DNA of 64,000 bases from Streptomyces justiciae (lineage in GTDB: Bacteria > Actinomycetota > Actinomycetes > Streptomycetales > Streptomycetaceae): NCBI RefSeq assembly GCF_015163075.1, contig NZ_JADDXU010000013.1:1-64000 (forward strand). The letters run 5' to 3'. How positions within the stretch are numbered: position 1 is the stretch's first letter; each line of letters starts with the position of its first letter. This document shows positions 51,378-59,717 of the stretch, one piece after another. A program made the translations under genes and the position numbers. The notes under the pieces are model-generated. The model did no database searches and was not told the origin of the DNA. It saw only the letters and a list, made by a program, of their open reading frames with translations.

Positions 51378-51584
51378 TTCTTCCTCGCTTCTCGATCAGC
51401 CCTTCAGGTCTGTCCTGTACGCACTGAGCCTGCTGGAGGGAGCGGGCAACGGCGATGGGGCTGATCGCCGTATCCGGCCGGGGGTTGCCCCCACCCTGCC
51501 GGGACATCCCGTAGGGCCCGGCCTAGGCCTGCCCCGGCCTGCCGACTCCGCGCACGCCGCCATGGCCCCGTCGATGCGGGGCAA

Positions 51585-51615
51585 CCGTTGGGGCATGAAG
51601 CTGATGCCCCAACGG
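51585..51615. repeat. Perfect 12-bp inverted repeat covering the DUF4097 lipoprotein start
   Basis: CCGTTGGGGCAT (51585-51596) and ATGCCCCAACGG (51604-51615) are perfect complements with a 7-base spacer. The stem contains both in-frame ATG codons 51595 and 51604. As RNA it would hide the start region; as DNA it is a strong dyad. Confidence 0.75.
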
Positions 51616-52347
51616 CACCTGATGCCTACGACGTTGTTGCTGCTGCTGGCGCTGCCGTTCGCGAGTTCCTGCGACGATGGTGGCAGCGACGCCTCCCGAG
51701 CGGACAACGCGCTGCGCGCGGCGGAGTCCGGGGACGAAGTGCTGATCAGCACCGACAACGGGCTGCGGCTGCGCCCGGCCGACGGCGACCACATCAGCGT
51801 GGACGACCGGATCGACGGGCACTGGTCCCATCACGGCGACCGCTGGACCCTGGATCTGGACTGCGCCGACCACGATGACCGCGGATGTCCACGGATGCCG
51901 TACGTCGAGATCCCCGACGGAACGAAGGTCACCGTCACCGCCCGCAACGCCGGCGTCGACGTGGTGGACGTCGCCGCCGCGTTGGACGTCACGACCGTCA
52001 ACGGGGACGTGACACTGACCCACTCCGGCCAGGAGGACGCCCCGTTGCGGCTGTCCACCCGCAACGGATCGGTGCGCGCGACGTCCCTCGAGGCGAGCCG
52101 ACTGCACGCGAGCACCGTCAACGGCGATGTGGTGATGCAGTGCGCTGCCGCGCCGGCGGGCGTGACCGCGAGGACCGTCAACGGCTCGGTCGAAGTCACC
52201 GTCCCTCGCGATGCCCCGGCCTACCGCGTCACCATGACCACCGACAACGGGCGCACCACAACCGATGTCCACGCCCAGGATGCCGACCGAAACCGTGTGA
52301 TGACGGTGACCACGGTCAACGGAGACGTCACGGCCCGCCGGGACTAA
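51595..52347 (+). CDS. Lipoprotein with DUF4097 beta-helix domain
   Basis: A 250-residue lipoprotein: hydrophobic LLLLLALPFASSC with a lipobox Cys, then a Ser/Asp-rich linker. The mature part has repeated beta units (STDNGLRLRPADG, VDVVDVAAALDVTTVNGDVT, RLSTRNGSVRAT, RTVNGSVEVT, TVNGDVTARRD), the adhesin-like DUF4097 pattern. It is surface-anchored and probably structural or sensory. The start is uncertain: ATG 51595 and ATG 51604 are inside a perfect hairpin, and ATG 51622 lies just after it; 51574 is also in frame. Confidence 0.85.
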   Translation: MKLMPQRHLMPTTLLLLLALPFASSCDDGGSDASRADNALRAAESGDEVLISTDNGLRLRPADGDHISVDDRIDGHWSHHGDRWTLDLDCADHDDRGCPRMPYVEIPDGTKVTVTARNAGVDVVDVAAALDVTTVNGDVTLTHSGQEDAPLRLSTRNGSVRATSLEASRLHASTVNGDVVMQCAAAPAGVTARTVNGSVEVTVPRDAPAYRVTMTTDNGRTTTDVHAQDADRNRVMTVTTVNGDVTARRD

Positions 52348-52364
52348 GAGGTGACGAGCTATCA

Positions 52365-52378
52365 GTTTCACGTGAAAC
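52365..52378. promoter_or_regulatory. parS-like ParB binding site
   Basis: The 14-bp perfect palindrome GTTTCACGTGAAAC is identical to the parS consensus known from Streptomyces coelicolor. It lies 73 bp upstream of the htpG start, after the lipoprotein gene. Function as a ParB nucleation site is expected from identity; a role in htpG expression is possible but not shown. Confidence 0.8.
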
Positions 52379-52451
52379 ACCCTGACGTGGTGTTTTAAAG
52401 TACTGTCGCTCGTTTTCCGCGACTCAGGGACCTGTGAGGGACACGCGAACC

Positions 52452-54353
52452 ATGTCCACCGAAACGTTTGAGTTTCAGGTAGAGGCCCGTCAGCTGCTTC
52501 AGCTGATGATCCATTCGGTCTACTCGAACAAGGACGTCTTCTTGCGGGAGCTCGTCTCCAACGCCTCGGACGCGCTCGACAAGCTACGCCTGGCCGCCCT
52601 GCGCGACGACAGCCTCGACGTGGACCTGTCCGACCTGCACATCCAGATCGACGTCGACCCCGAGGCCCGTACGCTCACCGTGCGGGACAACGGCATCGGG
52701 ATGTCGTACGACGAGGTCGGCACGTTGATCGGCACCATCGCCAACTCCGGTACGGCCGCCCTCCTCAAGGAACTGGAGGAGGCCCAGGACGAGGCCGGTG
52801 CGGAGGGGCTGATCGGCCGGTTCGGCATCGGGTTCTACGCCGGGTTCATGGTGGCCGACGAGATGACCCTGGTGACCCGGCGCCTCGGCGAGAGCAGCGG
52901 TACGCGCTGGTCGTCCCGTGGCGAGGGCACGTACTCGCTGGAGAAGGTCGAGGAGGCGCCGCAGGGCACGTCCGTGACGCTCCATCTCAAGCCCGCCGAC
53001 CCCGAGAACCAGCTCCACGACTACACCTCCACCTGGAAGATCAGGGAGATCGTCAAGCGGTACTCGGACTTCATCACCTGGCCGATCCGTCTCGTCCCCC
53101 AGGCCGGCGATGGCGAGGAGACGGCCGAGCCGGAGACGCTGAACTCGCGCAAGGCCCTGTGGGCACGCTCGCGCGAGGAGGTCTCGGCGGACGAGTACCA
53201 CGAGCTGTACAAGCATGTCAGCCACGACTGGCGCGACCCGCTGGAGACGATCCGGCTCCAGGCCGAGGGCACCTTCGAGTACCAGGCGCTGCTGTTCCTG
53301 CCGGCCCACGCCCCGCACGACCTGTTCACCCGGGACTTCCGGCGCGGTCTGCAGCTCTACGTCCGACGCGTGCTGATCATGGACGACTGCGAGGCGCTGC
53401 TGCCGCCGTACCTTCGCTTCGTCAAGGGTGTCGTCGACGCGCAGGACCTCTCGCTCAACGTCTCCCGGGAGATCCTCCAGCAGGACCGCCACATCAGGAT
53501 GATCCAGCGGCGGCTGACCAAGAAGGTCCTGTCGTCGGTCAAGGAGATGAAGGCCAACGACGCCGAGAAGTACGCCACGTTCTGGCGTGAGTTCGGCGCG
53601 GTGCTGAAGGAGGGATTGCTCGGCGACCCGGACAACCGCGACGCCATCCTCGCGGTCGCGTCCTTCGCCAGCACCCATGAGGGGGATGAGCCGACGACGC
53701 TCCAGCAGTATGTGGAGCGGATGAAGGACGGTCAGGAGCACATCTACTACCTGACCGGCGAGTCCCGGCAGAGCATCGAGAACTCCCCGCACATGGAGGT
53801 GTTCAAGGCCCGGGGCGTCGAGGTCCTGCTGCTGACCGACCCCGTCGACGAGGTGTGGGTCGACGCCGTGGGCGAGTTCGAGGGCAAGCAGCTGCGGTCC
53901 GTCGCCAAGGGCGAGATCGACCTCGACGTCCAGGGCGGCGAACAGCAGGACAGCGCACGGGAGGAGCAGGACGAGAGCTATGCCGGCCTGCTGGAGTGGA
54001 TGAAGGAGCAGCTGGGGGAGGAGGTCAAGGACGTCCGGCTGTCGACCCGGCTGACGGTCTCACCGGCGTGTGTCGTCTCCGACGCCCATGACCTCACCCC
54101 GGCGCTGGAGAACATGTACCGGGCGATGGGCCAGGAGGTGCCGGTCACCAAGCGGATTCTCGAACTCAATCCCGGTCACGCGCTCGTCCGTGGCCTGCGG
54201 CAGGCCTACGTGGAACAGGAGGACCGGGCGGAGCTCGCCGAGACCGCCCAACTGCTGCACGGACTCGCCGTCCTCGCGGAAGGCGGACAGCCCAAGGAGC
54301 CTGCCCGGTTCGTGAAGCTGGTGGCGGAACGGCTGGAGCGGACGCTGCGCTGA
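52452..54353 (+). CDS. htpG: HtpG, Hsp90-family molecular chaperone
   Basis: A 633-residue Hsp90 homologue. The GHKL ATPase domain has [22 protein letters not shown] and [17 protein letters not shown]; the middle domain has [25 protein letters not shown] (catalytic Arg) and the C-terminal dimerisation part ends near LERTLR. ATG 52452 gives the typical METFEFQ-type opening ([15 protein letters not shown]). It is ATP-dependent and cytosolic. Monocistronic, with a parS palindrome upstream and a hairpin terminator downstream. Confidence 0.97.
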
Positions 54354-54403
54354 GCCGCGAAGCTGTCGATGAGGCACGGCGGTTGTGCCCCCGGCAGCCC
54401 GGG

Positions 54404-54429
54404 GCGGAGGAGTCATGGGGCTCCTCCGC
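54404..54429. terminator. Hairpin terminator after htpG
   Basis: GCGGAGGAG (54404-54412) and CTCCTCCGC (54421-54429) form a perfect 9-bp stem with an 8-base loop, 50 bp after the htpG stop and upstream of the end of the convergent PhzF gene. No U-run follows, as is common in Streptomyces. It may act in both directions. Confidence 0.65.
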
Positions 54430-54517
54430 ATGCCGGGCCGGTGTCATTCGGCGCTGCGCATTCAGGCTTGGTCGCTCTGGATCTCCCGCTCGATCAGCCG
54501 TGGCTCCAGTCGTCGCC

Positions 54518-55387
54518 TCAGTGTCCGCCGCGGACCACCGCCAACCCGCCGACCCGGGTCGTGATGCCGGCCGGCCCGCGTCGGGCCGAAGCGAGCACGC
54601 TGGACGGTCGACCGAGGGTGTCGCCCTGCTCGACCTCGATCTCGACCGTCTGCGCCCCTGTGGTGTCGAGCAGGTGGGCGGCCAGGCAGCCGGTGCTGTT
54701 GGCGTTGGCTACGTCCTCGTCGACGCCGATCGCCGGCGCGAACATCCGCGCCGCGCCCGGTCGGTCGCCCACCGGCGGTACGTACACGAAACAGCCGAGG
54801 AGTCCGTAGCGCCGGCACGCCGCTGTCAGGCTGCCGAGGTGTGGGCGGACCCTGAGCAGCGCCGAACGGTCGTGGACCGGTATCAGCATGCGTGGTGCGC
54901 CGGGCGCGGCGATTCGTGGCGCGTCGGTCGGATGCGGGTCGTCCGGGGTGAGCCCGAGCGCGGCGACGATCGCGGCGCGCTCGTCCGGTGCCGGGTCACG
55001 CAGCGCGACGAGGCCCTGGTCGAACCACACCTCGATGCCGGCGGAGCGGCGGATCGCGACGGTGTCGAACGTGCGCCCGCCGGTGTGTTGACGGCCCTTC
55101 AGCTCGTCCAGCGCGGTGCGGGCCAAGCGGACCGCCTGCGCGGCAACGGTGCCGTGGCCGCAGCCAAACAGTTCGGCGGTGGCGGTGAAGAACCGGACCG
55201 GCCGGCTACCGTCCGGCGCCCGCCCCGGGCCGAGGAACGCCGCGTGCGAGGTGCCGGCCGCCGCAGCGACCGCACGCCGGTCCGCGTCCGCCGCCGCCGG
55301 GTCGTCGTAGGTGACGGCCGTGGGGCTACCGCCCCGGCCGTCACGCCGTACGCACGCATCAACCACCGTCACATCCGGCCAGGACAT
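54518..55387 (-). CDS. PhzF-family protein with an altered catalytic position
   Basis: A 289-residue PhzF/DapF-fold protein. GCGHGTVAAQAVRL is the conserved FxCGHAT-like block and GCLAAHLL with NSTG the second-domain equivalent. The catalytic Glu of PhzF lies in an S-E-T/A-x-F motif; here the same place reads GTSHAAF (His48), so classic isomerase chemistry is unlikely. ATG 55387. No phenazine genes are near, and the closest neighbour is a deletion scar. Confidence 0.85.
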   Translation of the reverse strand: MSWPDVTVVDACVRRDGRGGSPTAVTYDDPAAADADRRAVAAAAGTSHAAFLGPGRAPDGSRPVRFFTATAELFGCGHGTVAAQAVRLARTALDELKGRQHTGGRTFDTVAIRRSAGIEVWFDQGLVALRDPAPDERAAIVAALGLTPDDPHPTDAPRIAAPGAPRMLIPVHDRSALLRVRPHLGSLTAACRRYGLLGCFVYVPPVGDRPGAARMFAPAIGVDEDVANANSTGCLAAHLLDTTGAQTVEIEVEQGDTLGRPSSVLASARRGPAGITTRVGGLAVVRGGH

Positions 55388-55432
55388 CGGCCCACCTTTG
55401 TCGCTCGACGAACCGGCACCTACGGGCCTGCC

Positions 55433-55597
55433 TCAGCCGGTGCCGTCCTGCACCGGATAGTGGATGACGACCGCACCGCCGGTGGCGTAGTTGGCGAAAT
55501 CGGCGGCCACGCGCTGGCCGTGCGACGACGCCCGCGCCGCGGCCATGGCGTCGGCGTCGGCGAAGTCGCCTTCGAAGACCGCAAAATGCAACTGCGT
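55433..55597 (-). pseudogene. C-terminal fragment of an EthD-like protein
   Basis: On the minus strand LHFAVFEGDFADADAMAAAR and HGQRVAADFANYATGGAVVI close with a stop at 55433. This matches the C-terminal half of small EthD/dimeric alpha-beta barrel proteins. The N-terminal half is missing: the sequence changes at about 55598 into the plus-strand regulator fragment. Confidence 0.65.
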
Positions 55598-55603
55598 GCG
55601 GGC

Positions 55604-55834
55604 CCGCTCGGCGCCCGCGCACTGCTGGCACGGTGCGAAGGGCTGTCGTCCAGCGTCCTCTACCAGCGGCTCCGCGAACTCGTGTCGAGCGGGATCATCG
55701 CGCCCTCGGCCGACGGCTACGAGCTGACCCGGCTGGGGACAGCTCTCCGTGATGCCCTCCGTCCGCTCGACGAATGGGCGAGCGCCTGGGCGCAGGAGCA
55801 AGAACGCGACGATCAGGAGCCCACGGAGGCGTGA
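55604..55834 (+). pseudogene. C-terminal fragment of an HxlR-family regulator
   Basis: The plus strand reads ARALLARCEGLSSSVLYQRL, then RELVSSGIIAP and LTRLGTALRDALRPLDEWA to a stop at 55834. This is the recognition helix and wing of an HxlR/MarR-type regulator without its N-terminal 30-40 residues or a start codon. It abuts the EthD-like fragment head to head, so both genes lost their 5' ends and shared promoter in one deletion. Confidence 0.7.
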
Positions 55835-55865
55835 AGGCGAGGCCCGGCGCCCCCGGGCGGATGCG

Positions 55866-56759
55866 TCAGGCGGTGCCGGCGGGGCGAGGGGCGCCGTGGA
55901 AGACCTGGCTGGTGTGCCAGTCGCGGTGGGCGGCCGCGACCGGGCGGGCGCCCGGCTGCGGGCCGAGGAGCGGACGGCCCGCGAGCGCTATGACGTGGTC
56001 CCGGGCCGCGGGACTGTGGCCGACGAAGCGCTGCGAGACCAGGATGCGGTGTCCGTCGCCGACCCCGAGCACACCCTTGTCGAAGAGTTTGTGGTGCAAC
56101 GAGCACAGGCACAGCCCGTTGTCGACCTCGTCCGGACCGTCGAACGCCCACCAGCGCACGTGCGCGGCCTCCAGCCCGACCGGTACCGCGCCGATCCGGC
56201 CGTCGTAGCCGCAGAACGCGCACCGGAACTCGTACGCGGTCAGCACCAGGTCGCGCATCCGCCGACTGCGCTGCCGACGTACGTCCGAAGGACGTCCGGT
56301 CTCCGCCGGTTCCAGTTCGAGCCCGACGGCCTCGCACAAGTCACCGTGGAGGGAAGGCGGGAAATGCAGATCGAGCAGGACCCGCGCGATACGGGCGAGC
56401 AACGACGGTTCGCGCCGCAGTGCGGCCCGCAGCTCGGGCGCGAGCCTGCCCGCCGCGCCGGTCTCCCGCAGATCCCGCACACCGCTGCCCGGACTGCCCG
56501 GCCCCCGGTCGGTCCGCACCTCCCACACCCCGTCGCTGACGAGGTGGTGGAACGGGTAGGCGGGGGTCGTTCTGTGGGGCGGCCCGTACTCGGCCAGCAG
56601 CCGCGCCAGGTCCTCCTCCACCGCGCTGTAGCGCAGCTCGCCGTCGGCGTCCTCCTGGAACCGGCCCAACGCGTAGAGAAGGAGCAGCGGCTTGTGCGGT
56701 GCCCGCGCACCACCCCTGCTCCACTGCCGTAGCTGCGCGGTCCGTTCGAGCCAGTCCAT
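55866..56759 (-). CDS. Type IV restriction endonuclease, phosphorothioate/McrA-like (SBD-HNH)
   Basis: A 297-residue protein similar in layout to Streptomyces McrA enzymes. The N-terminal 165 residues resemble the sulfur-binding domain (QLRQWSRGGARAPHKPLLLL, AYPFHHLVSDGVWEV). The C-terminal HNH nuclease has CAFCGYDG, AAHVRWWAFDGPDEVDNGLC and LCSLHHKLFDKG, giving the His-Asn-His set and a likely zinc site. Such enzymes cut DNA carrying phosphorothioate or 5-methylcytosine marks. ATG 56759; divergent from the acetyltransferase. No dnd genes are in the window. Confidence 0.87.
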   Translation of the reverse strand: MDWLERTAQLRQWSRGGARAPHKPLLLLYALGRFQEDADGELRYSAVEEDLARLLAEYGPPHRTTPAYPFHHLVSDGVWEVRTDRGPGSPGSGVRDLRETGAAGRLAPELRAALRREPSLLARIARVLLDLHFPPSLHGDLCEAVGLELEPAETGRPSDVRRQRSRRMRDLVLTAYEFRCAFCGYDGRIGAVPVGLEAAHVRWWAFDGPDEVDNGLCLCSLHHKLFDKGVLGVGDGHRILVSQRFVGHSPAARDHVIALAGRPLLGPQPGARPVAAAHRDWHTSQVFHGAPRPAGTA

Positions 56760-56859
56760 GACCGATGATCGTAGTGACGTTCCCACCGCGCCCCATGGCC
56801 TGCCCGGCAACGGCCGGCGCGTACGACCGTACACGCCGGGCTGTGCGATCGTACGCAGG

Positions 56860-57438
56860 GTGACGGACTACTTCGCGGACGACCCCCGCACGAACCTGGA
56901 GCGCATGCTCGCGGGCGACCTCTACATCGCCGACGATCCCGAGATCGTCCGCCGCCAGCAGCGAGCCGTCCGCCTGGCCGCCCGCTACCAGGCGGCTTTC
57001 GCCGAGGACTTCGAGGCTGCCCGGCCGCTGCTCGCCGAACTGCTCGGCTCGCTGGGGGAGGAGGCGCAGGTGCGGCCTCCGCTGTACGTCGACTTCGGCA
57101 GCAACGTCACCATCGGCGCGCGCACCTTCGTGAACTACAACTTCACGGCGCTGGACGTCGCGGCCATCACCATCGGCGAGGACTGCCAGATCGGCCCCAA
57201 CGTCCAACTGCTCACCCCCACCCACCCGTTGGAGCCGCAGCCGCGCCGGGACAAGCTGGAGGCCGCGCGGCCGATCACCATCGGGGACAACGTGTGGCTG
57301 GGCGGCGGCGTGATCGTCCTGCCCGGCGTGAGCATCGGCGACAACTCCGTCATCGGCGCGGGCGCCGTCGTCACCAAGGACATCCCCGCGGGCGTCGTCG
57401 CGGTCGGCAATCCGGCGCGGCCGACGCGGAGCCTGTGA
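56860..57438 (+). CDS. Maltose/galactoside-type O-acetyltransferase
   Basis: A 192-residue left-handed beta-helix (hexapeptide repeat) acetyltransferase. The cap domain MLAGDLYIADDPEIVRRQQR precedes PPLYVDFGSNVTIGARTFVN, the catalytic His is in LLTPTHPLEP, and repeats such as ITIGDNVWLGGG and IGDNSVIGAGAVV complete the coil. It transfers an acetyl group from acetyl-CoA to a sugar hydroxyl. GTG 56860 matches the usual MTDYFADDP start, although no good ribosome site is visible; ATG 56758 would add a non-family leader. Confidence 0.92.
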   Translation: MTDYFADDPRTNLERMLAGDLYIADDPEIVRRQQRAVRLAARYQAAFAEDFEAARPLLAELLGSLGEEAQVRPPLYVDFGSNVTIGARTFVNYNFTALDVAAITIGEDCQIGPNVQLLTPTHPLEPQPRRDKLEAARPITIGDNVWLGGGVIVLPGVSIGDNSVIGAGAVVTKDIPAGVVAVGNPARPTRSL

Positions 57439-57594
57439 ACCGCTGCCGCGGCCGACGAACACACTGACCCACATCGCCGCGCGTGCCGCACAGGCTCGCG
57501 CCGAGCGGCGCATCAGAAGTCCGGCTGCCGCCGGGGAGGTTGGTCAGAGGTCGTCCGGCGGGAGCAGGAGTCGGCCCTGTTGGGAGAGGCTTCG

Positions 57595-58524
57595 CTATTG
57601 GCTCGGGGTGGTGCCGTAGGTCTGGCGGAAGCGGCGGGAGAAGAAGGCGGGGTTGGTGAAGCCCCAGCTGCGGGCGATGGTGTCGATCGTCCGGTGCGAG
57701 TGTCGGGCGGCTGCGAGGTCGGCGCGTGCGCCCTCCAGCCGGCGGCGGATGATCCACTTCTCGAGACTGACTCCGCCGTCGTCGCACAGCCGGTACAGCG
57801 TCCGCACGGAGGTGTTGTGTGCCCAGGCGATCCGCTGGGGGGTGAGGTCGGGTTCCCTGAGATGGGCGCGGGCGTAGGCCAGGACGCGGGTGAGGAGGGT
57901 TTCCCTCGCGACGGTTCGGCGGGTGAGGTCGTCGCCGGCGACGGAGACCACCCAGGCTCGGACGAGTTCCACGGTGGCGGAGGCGAGGGCGTCGGCTTCG
58001 GCGCCCCTGTTGATCCGGTCGGCGATGCGGCGCATGCCGAGAACGTGGTTGATCAGCAGCCGTCCGATGGGGCTGTGCTCAAGCGTCGGTATGGATGCGC
58101 GGATCGTCTCTGCGGGCAGGCTGAGGCGTTCGGTGTCGAACATCAGGGCCAGCGTGCTGCCGAGACCGGACCACCAGTACTCGTAGCCGGCCGGCATGTG
58201 CTGCATGGTCGCGCTGTTCGGGCCGATGCGCTGGCGATGGTCGGCCCAGGCGAAACCGCCGACTCCCTGGCGGTGAATATTGATCGCGACGGTGTCCATC
58301 ACATCGCGCCGGGCCTGTCGGAGCGAGCGCGTGATGCGCATCCCTGTGCCCTGGGTGTGGAAGAGCGTGAGCGGGCCGAGGTGCCAGAGTTCGAGCCGTT
58401 TCCAGGTCGTGGCCTCGGCCTGCTCCTCCTGGACGGAGGAGACGCCGCCTTCACCGGCGGCCACCGCCTCGAAGGTCGCGATCCGGTCACCGACTGGAAG
58501 ATCGTTTGTGTCGAGGACGAGCAC
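57595..58524 (-). CDS. AraC-family regulator
   Basis: A 309-residue AraC/XylS-type activator. The C-terminal double helix-turn-helix lies at about 210-305 (IAWAHNTSVRTLYRLCDDGG, IDTIARSWGFTNPAFFSRRF with RQTYGTTPS). The N-terminal part is the AraC_binding_2-like ligand domain (AFADA-like GGFAWADHRQRIGPN, MQHMPAGYEYWW). GTG 58524 has GGGAGG four bases upstream. It is divergent from the hydrolase cluster (308 bp gap), its probable target. Confidence 0.9.
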   Translation of the reverse strand: MLVLDTNDLPVGDRIATFEAVAAGEGGVSSVQEEQAEATTWKRLELWHLGPLTLFHTQGTGMRITRSLRQARRDVMDTVAINIHRQGVGGFAWADHRQRIGPNSATMQHMPAGYEYWWSGLGSTLALMFDTERLSLPAETIRASIPTLEHSPIGRLLINHVLGMRRIADRINRGAEADALASATVELVRAWVVSVAGDDLTRRTVARETLLTRVLAYARAHLREPDLTPQRIAWAHNTSVRTLYRLCDDGGVSLEKWIIRRRLEGARADLAAARHSHRTIDTIARSWGFTNPAFFSRRFRQTYGTTPSQ

Positions 58525-58832
58525 GGCGCCTCCCGTTCCGGGCGGCGTCAGGTCGCCGCCTAGGGTGTGAGTGTCCGCCGTGTGAAGCTTTCCGGGCAAA
58601 GATGCATGTACGGCGCACAGGTATGCGTACACGTCTGCTGGGGCACGCGATGCCGCAGGTGCGCGGGTGGCCTGCGGCCGGAGCCGTGGCACGCAGGGGA
58701 CAGGCTCTGGCAGGCAGGGTCAAGCCGACTGATGGCGCCCGTGCCACGCTCGCACACAAGTCCTTCACAACTACGGGGTGCGGCAGGGAGGACGGGTTCA
58801 TGCGGCGCCCCGGCCACCGGTTGGGAGAAGCC
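58525..58832. other. Divergent promoter region between AraC and hydrolase genes
   Basis: A 308-bp gap that must contain both promoters. No gene is supported here. No clear dyad or -35/-10 pair stood out; an AraC operator is expected near the plus-strand gene but was not recognised. Confidence 0.4.
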
Positions 58833-59657
58833 ATGCCCTTCGTCACCGCATCCGACGACGCCCGGATCTACTACAAGGACTGGGGAACGGGCCGCCCCGT
58901 CGTCCTCAGCCACGGCTGGCCGCTGAACTCCGACAGCTGGGAGGCCCAGCAGCTGTTCCTGGCCACCCATGGCTACCGCGTCATCGCGCACGACCGGCGC
59001 GGCCACGGCCGCTCCACCCAGACGTGGAACGGCAACGAGATGAACACCTACGCCGACGACCTGGCCACGCTCATCGACACCCTGGACCTGCGGGACGCCA
59101 CCCTGGTCGGTTTCTCCACCGGTGGCGGCGAGGTCGCCCGCTACGTCGGCCGCCACGGCACCGCCCGGCTCGCCCAGGTCGTGCTCGTCTCCGCGGTCCC
59201 GCCGTTCATGCTCAAGACCGACGACAACCCCGGCGGCGTCCCGATCGAGACCTTCGACGCGATCCGGGCCGGATCGCTCGCCGACCGCTCGCAGCTCTAC
59301 CACGACCTGGCCGACGGGCCGTTCTTCGGCAACAACCGGCCCGGTGCCGACGTCTCCCCGGGCATCCGCGAGGCGTTCTGGCTCCAGAGCATGCAGGCCG
59401 GGCACCGGGGCGCCTACGAGTGCATCGCGGCCTTCTCCGCGACCGACTTCCGCACCGACCTGGACGCCATCGACGTGCCCACGCTGGTCATCCACGGCGA
59501 CGACGACCAGGTCGTGCCCTTCGAGGTCGGGGGCAAGGCGTCGGCCGCCCGCATCAAGAACGCGACGCTGAAGGTCTACCCGGGCGCCCCGCACGGCATC
59601 ACCGACACCCACAAGGACCAACTCAGCGCCGACCTGCTGGAGTTCCTCAATTCCTGA
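58833..59657 (+). CDS. Alpha/beta hydrolase, cofactor-free chloroperoxidase-like
   Basis: A 274-residue hydrolase of the bacterial perhydrolase/chloroperoxidase group. The start MPFVTASDDARIYYKDWGTG is typical. HGWPLNSDSWE is the oxyanion region, the nucleophile is Ser in GFSTGGGEVARYVGR, the acid in HGDDDQVVPFE and the His in PGAPHGI. No signal peptide. ATG 58833 has GGGAGAA upstream. First gene of the cluster facing AraC; a hairpin terminator follows. It is probably an esterase with side perhydrolase activity. Confidence 0.92.
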   Translation: MPFVTASDDARIYYKDWGTGRPVVLSHGWPLNSDSWEAQQLFLATHGYRVIAHDRRGHGRSTQTWNGNEMNTYADDLATLIDTLDLRDATLVGFSTGGGEVARYVGRHGTARLAQVVLVSAVPPFMLKTDDNPGGVPIETFDAIRAGSLADRSQLYHDLADGPFFGNNRPGADVSPGIREAFWLQSMQAGHRGAYECIAAFSATDFRTDLDAIDVPTLVIHGDDDQVVPFEVGGKASAARIKNATLKVYPGAPHGITDTHKDQLSADLLEFLNS

Positions 59658-59670
59658 CGCGGTGACGCCC

Positions 59671-59697
59671 GCGTCCCCGGCCGCCCTCCGGGGACGC
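59671..59697. terminator. Hairpin terminator between hydrolase genes
   Basis: GCGTCCCCGG (59671-59680) and CCGGGGACGC (59688-59697) make a perfect 10-bp stem with a 7-base loop, 13 bp after the chloroperoxidase-like gene. No U-run. It would attenuate or end transcription before the next gene. Confidence 0.65.
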
Positions 59698-59717
59698 CCG
59701 AGCACAGGAGCCAACAC

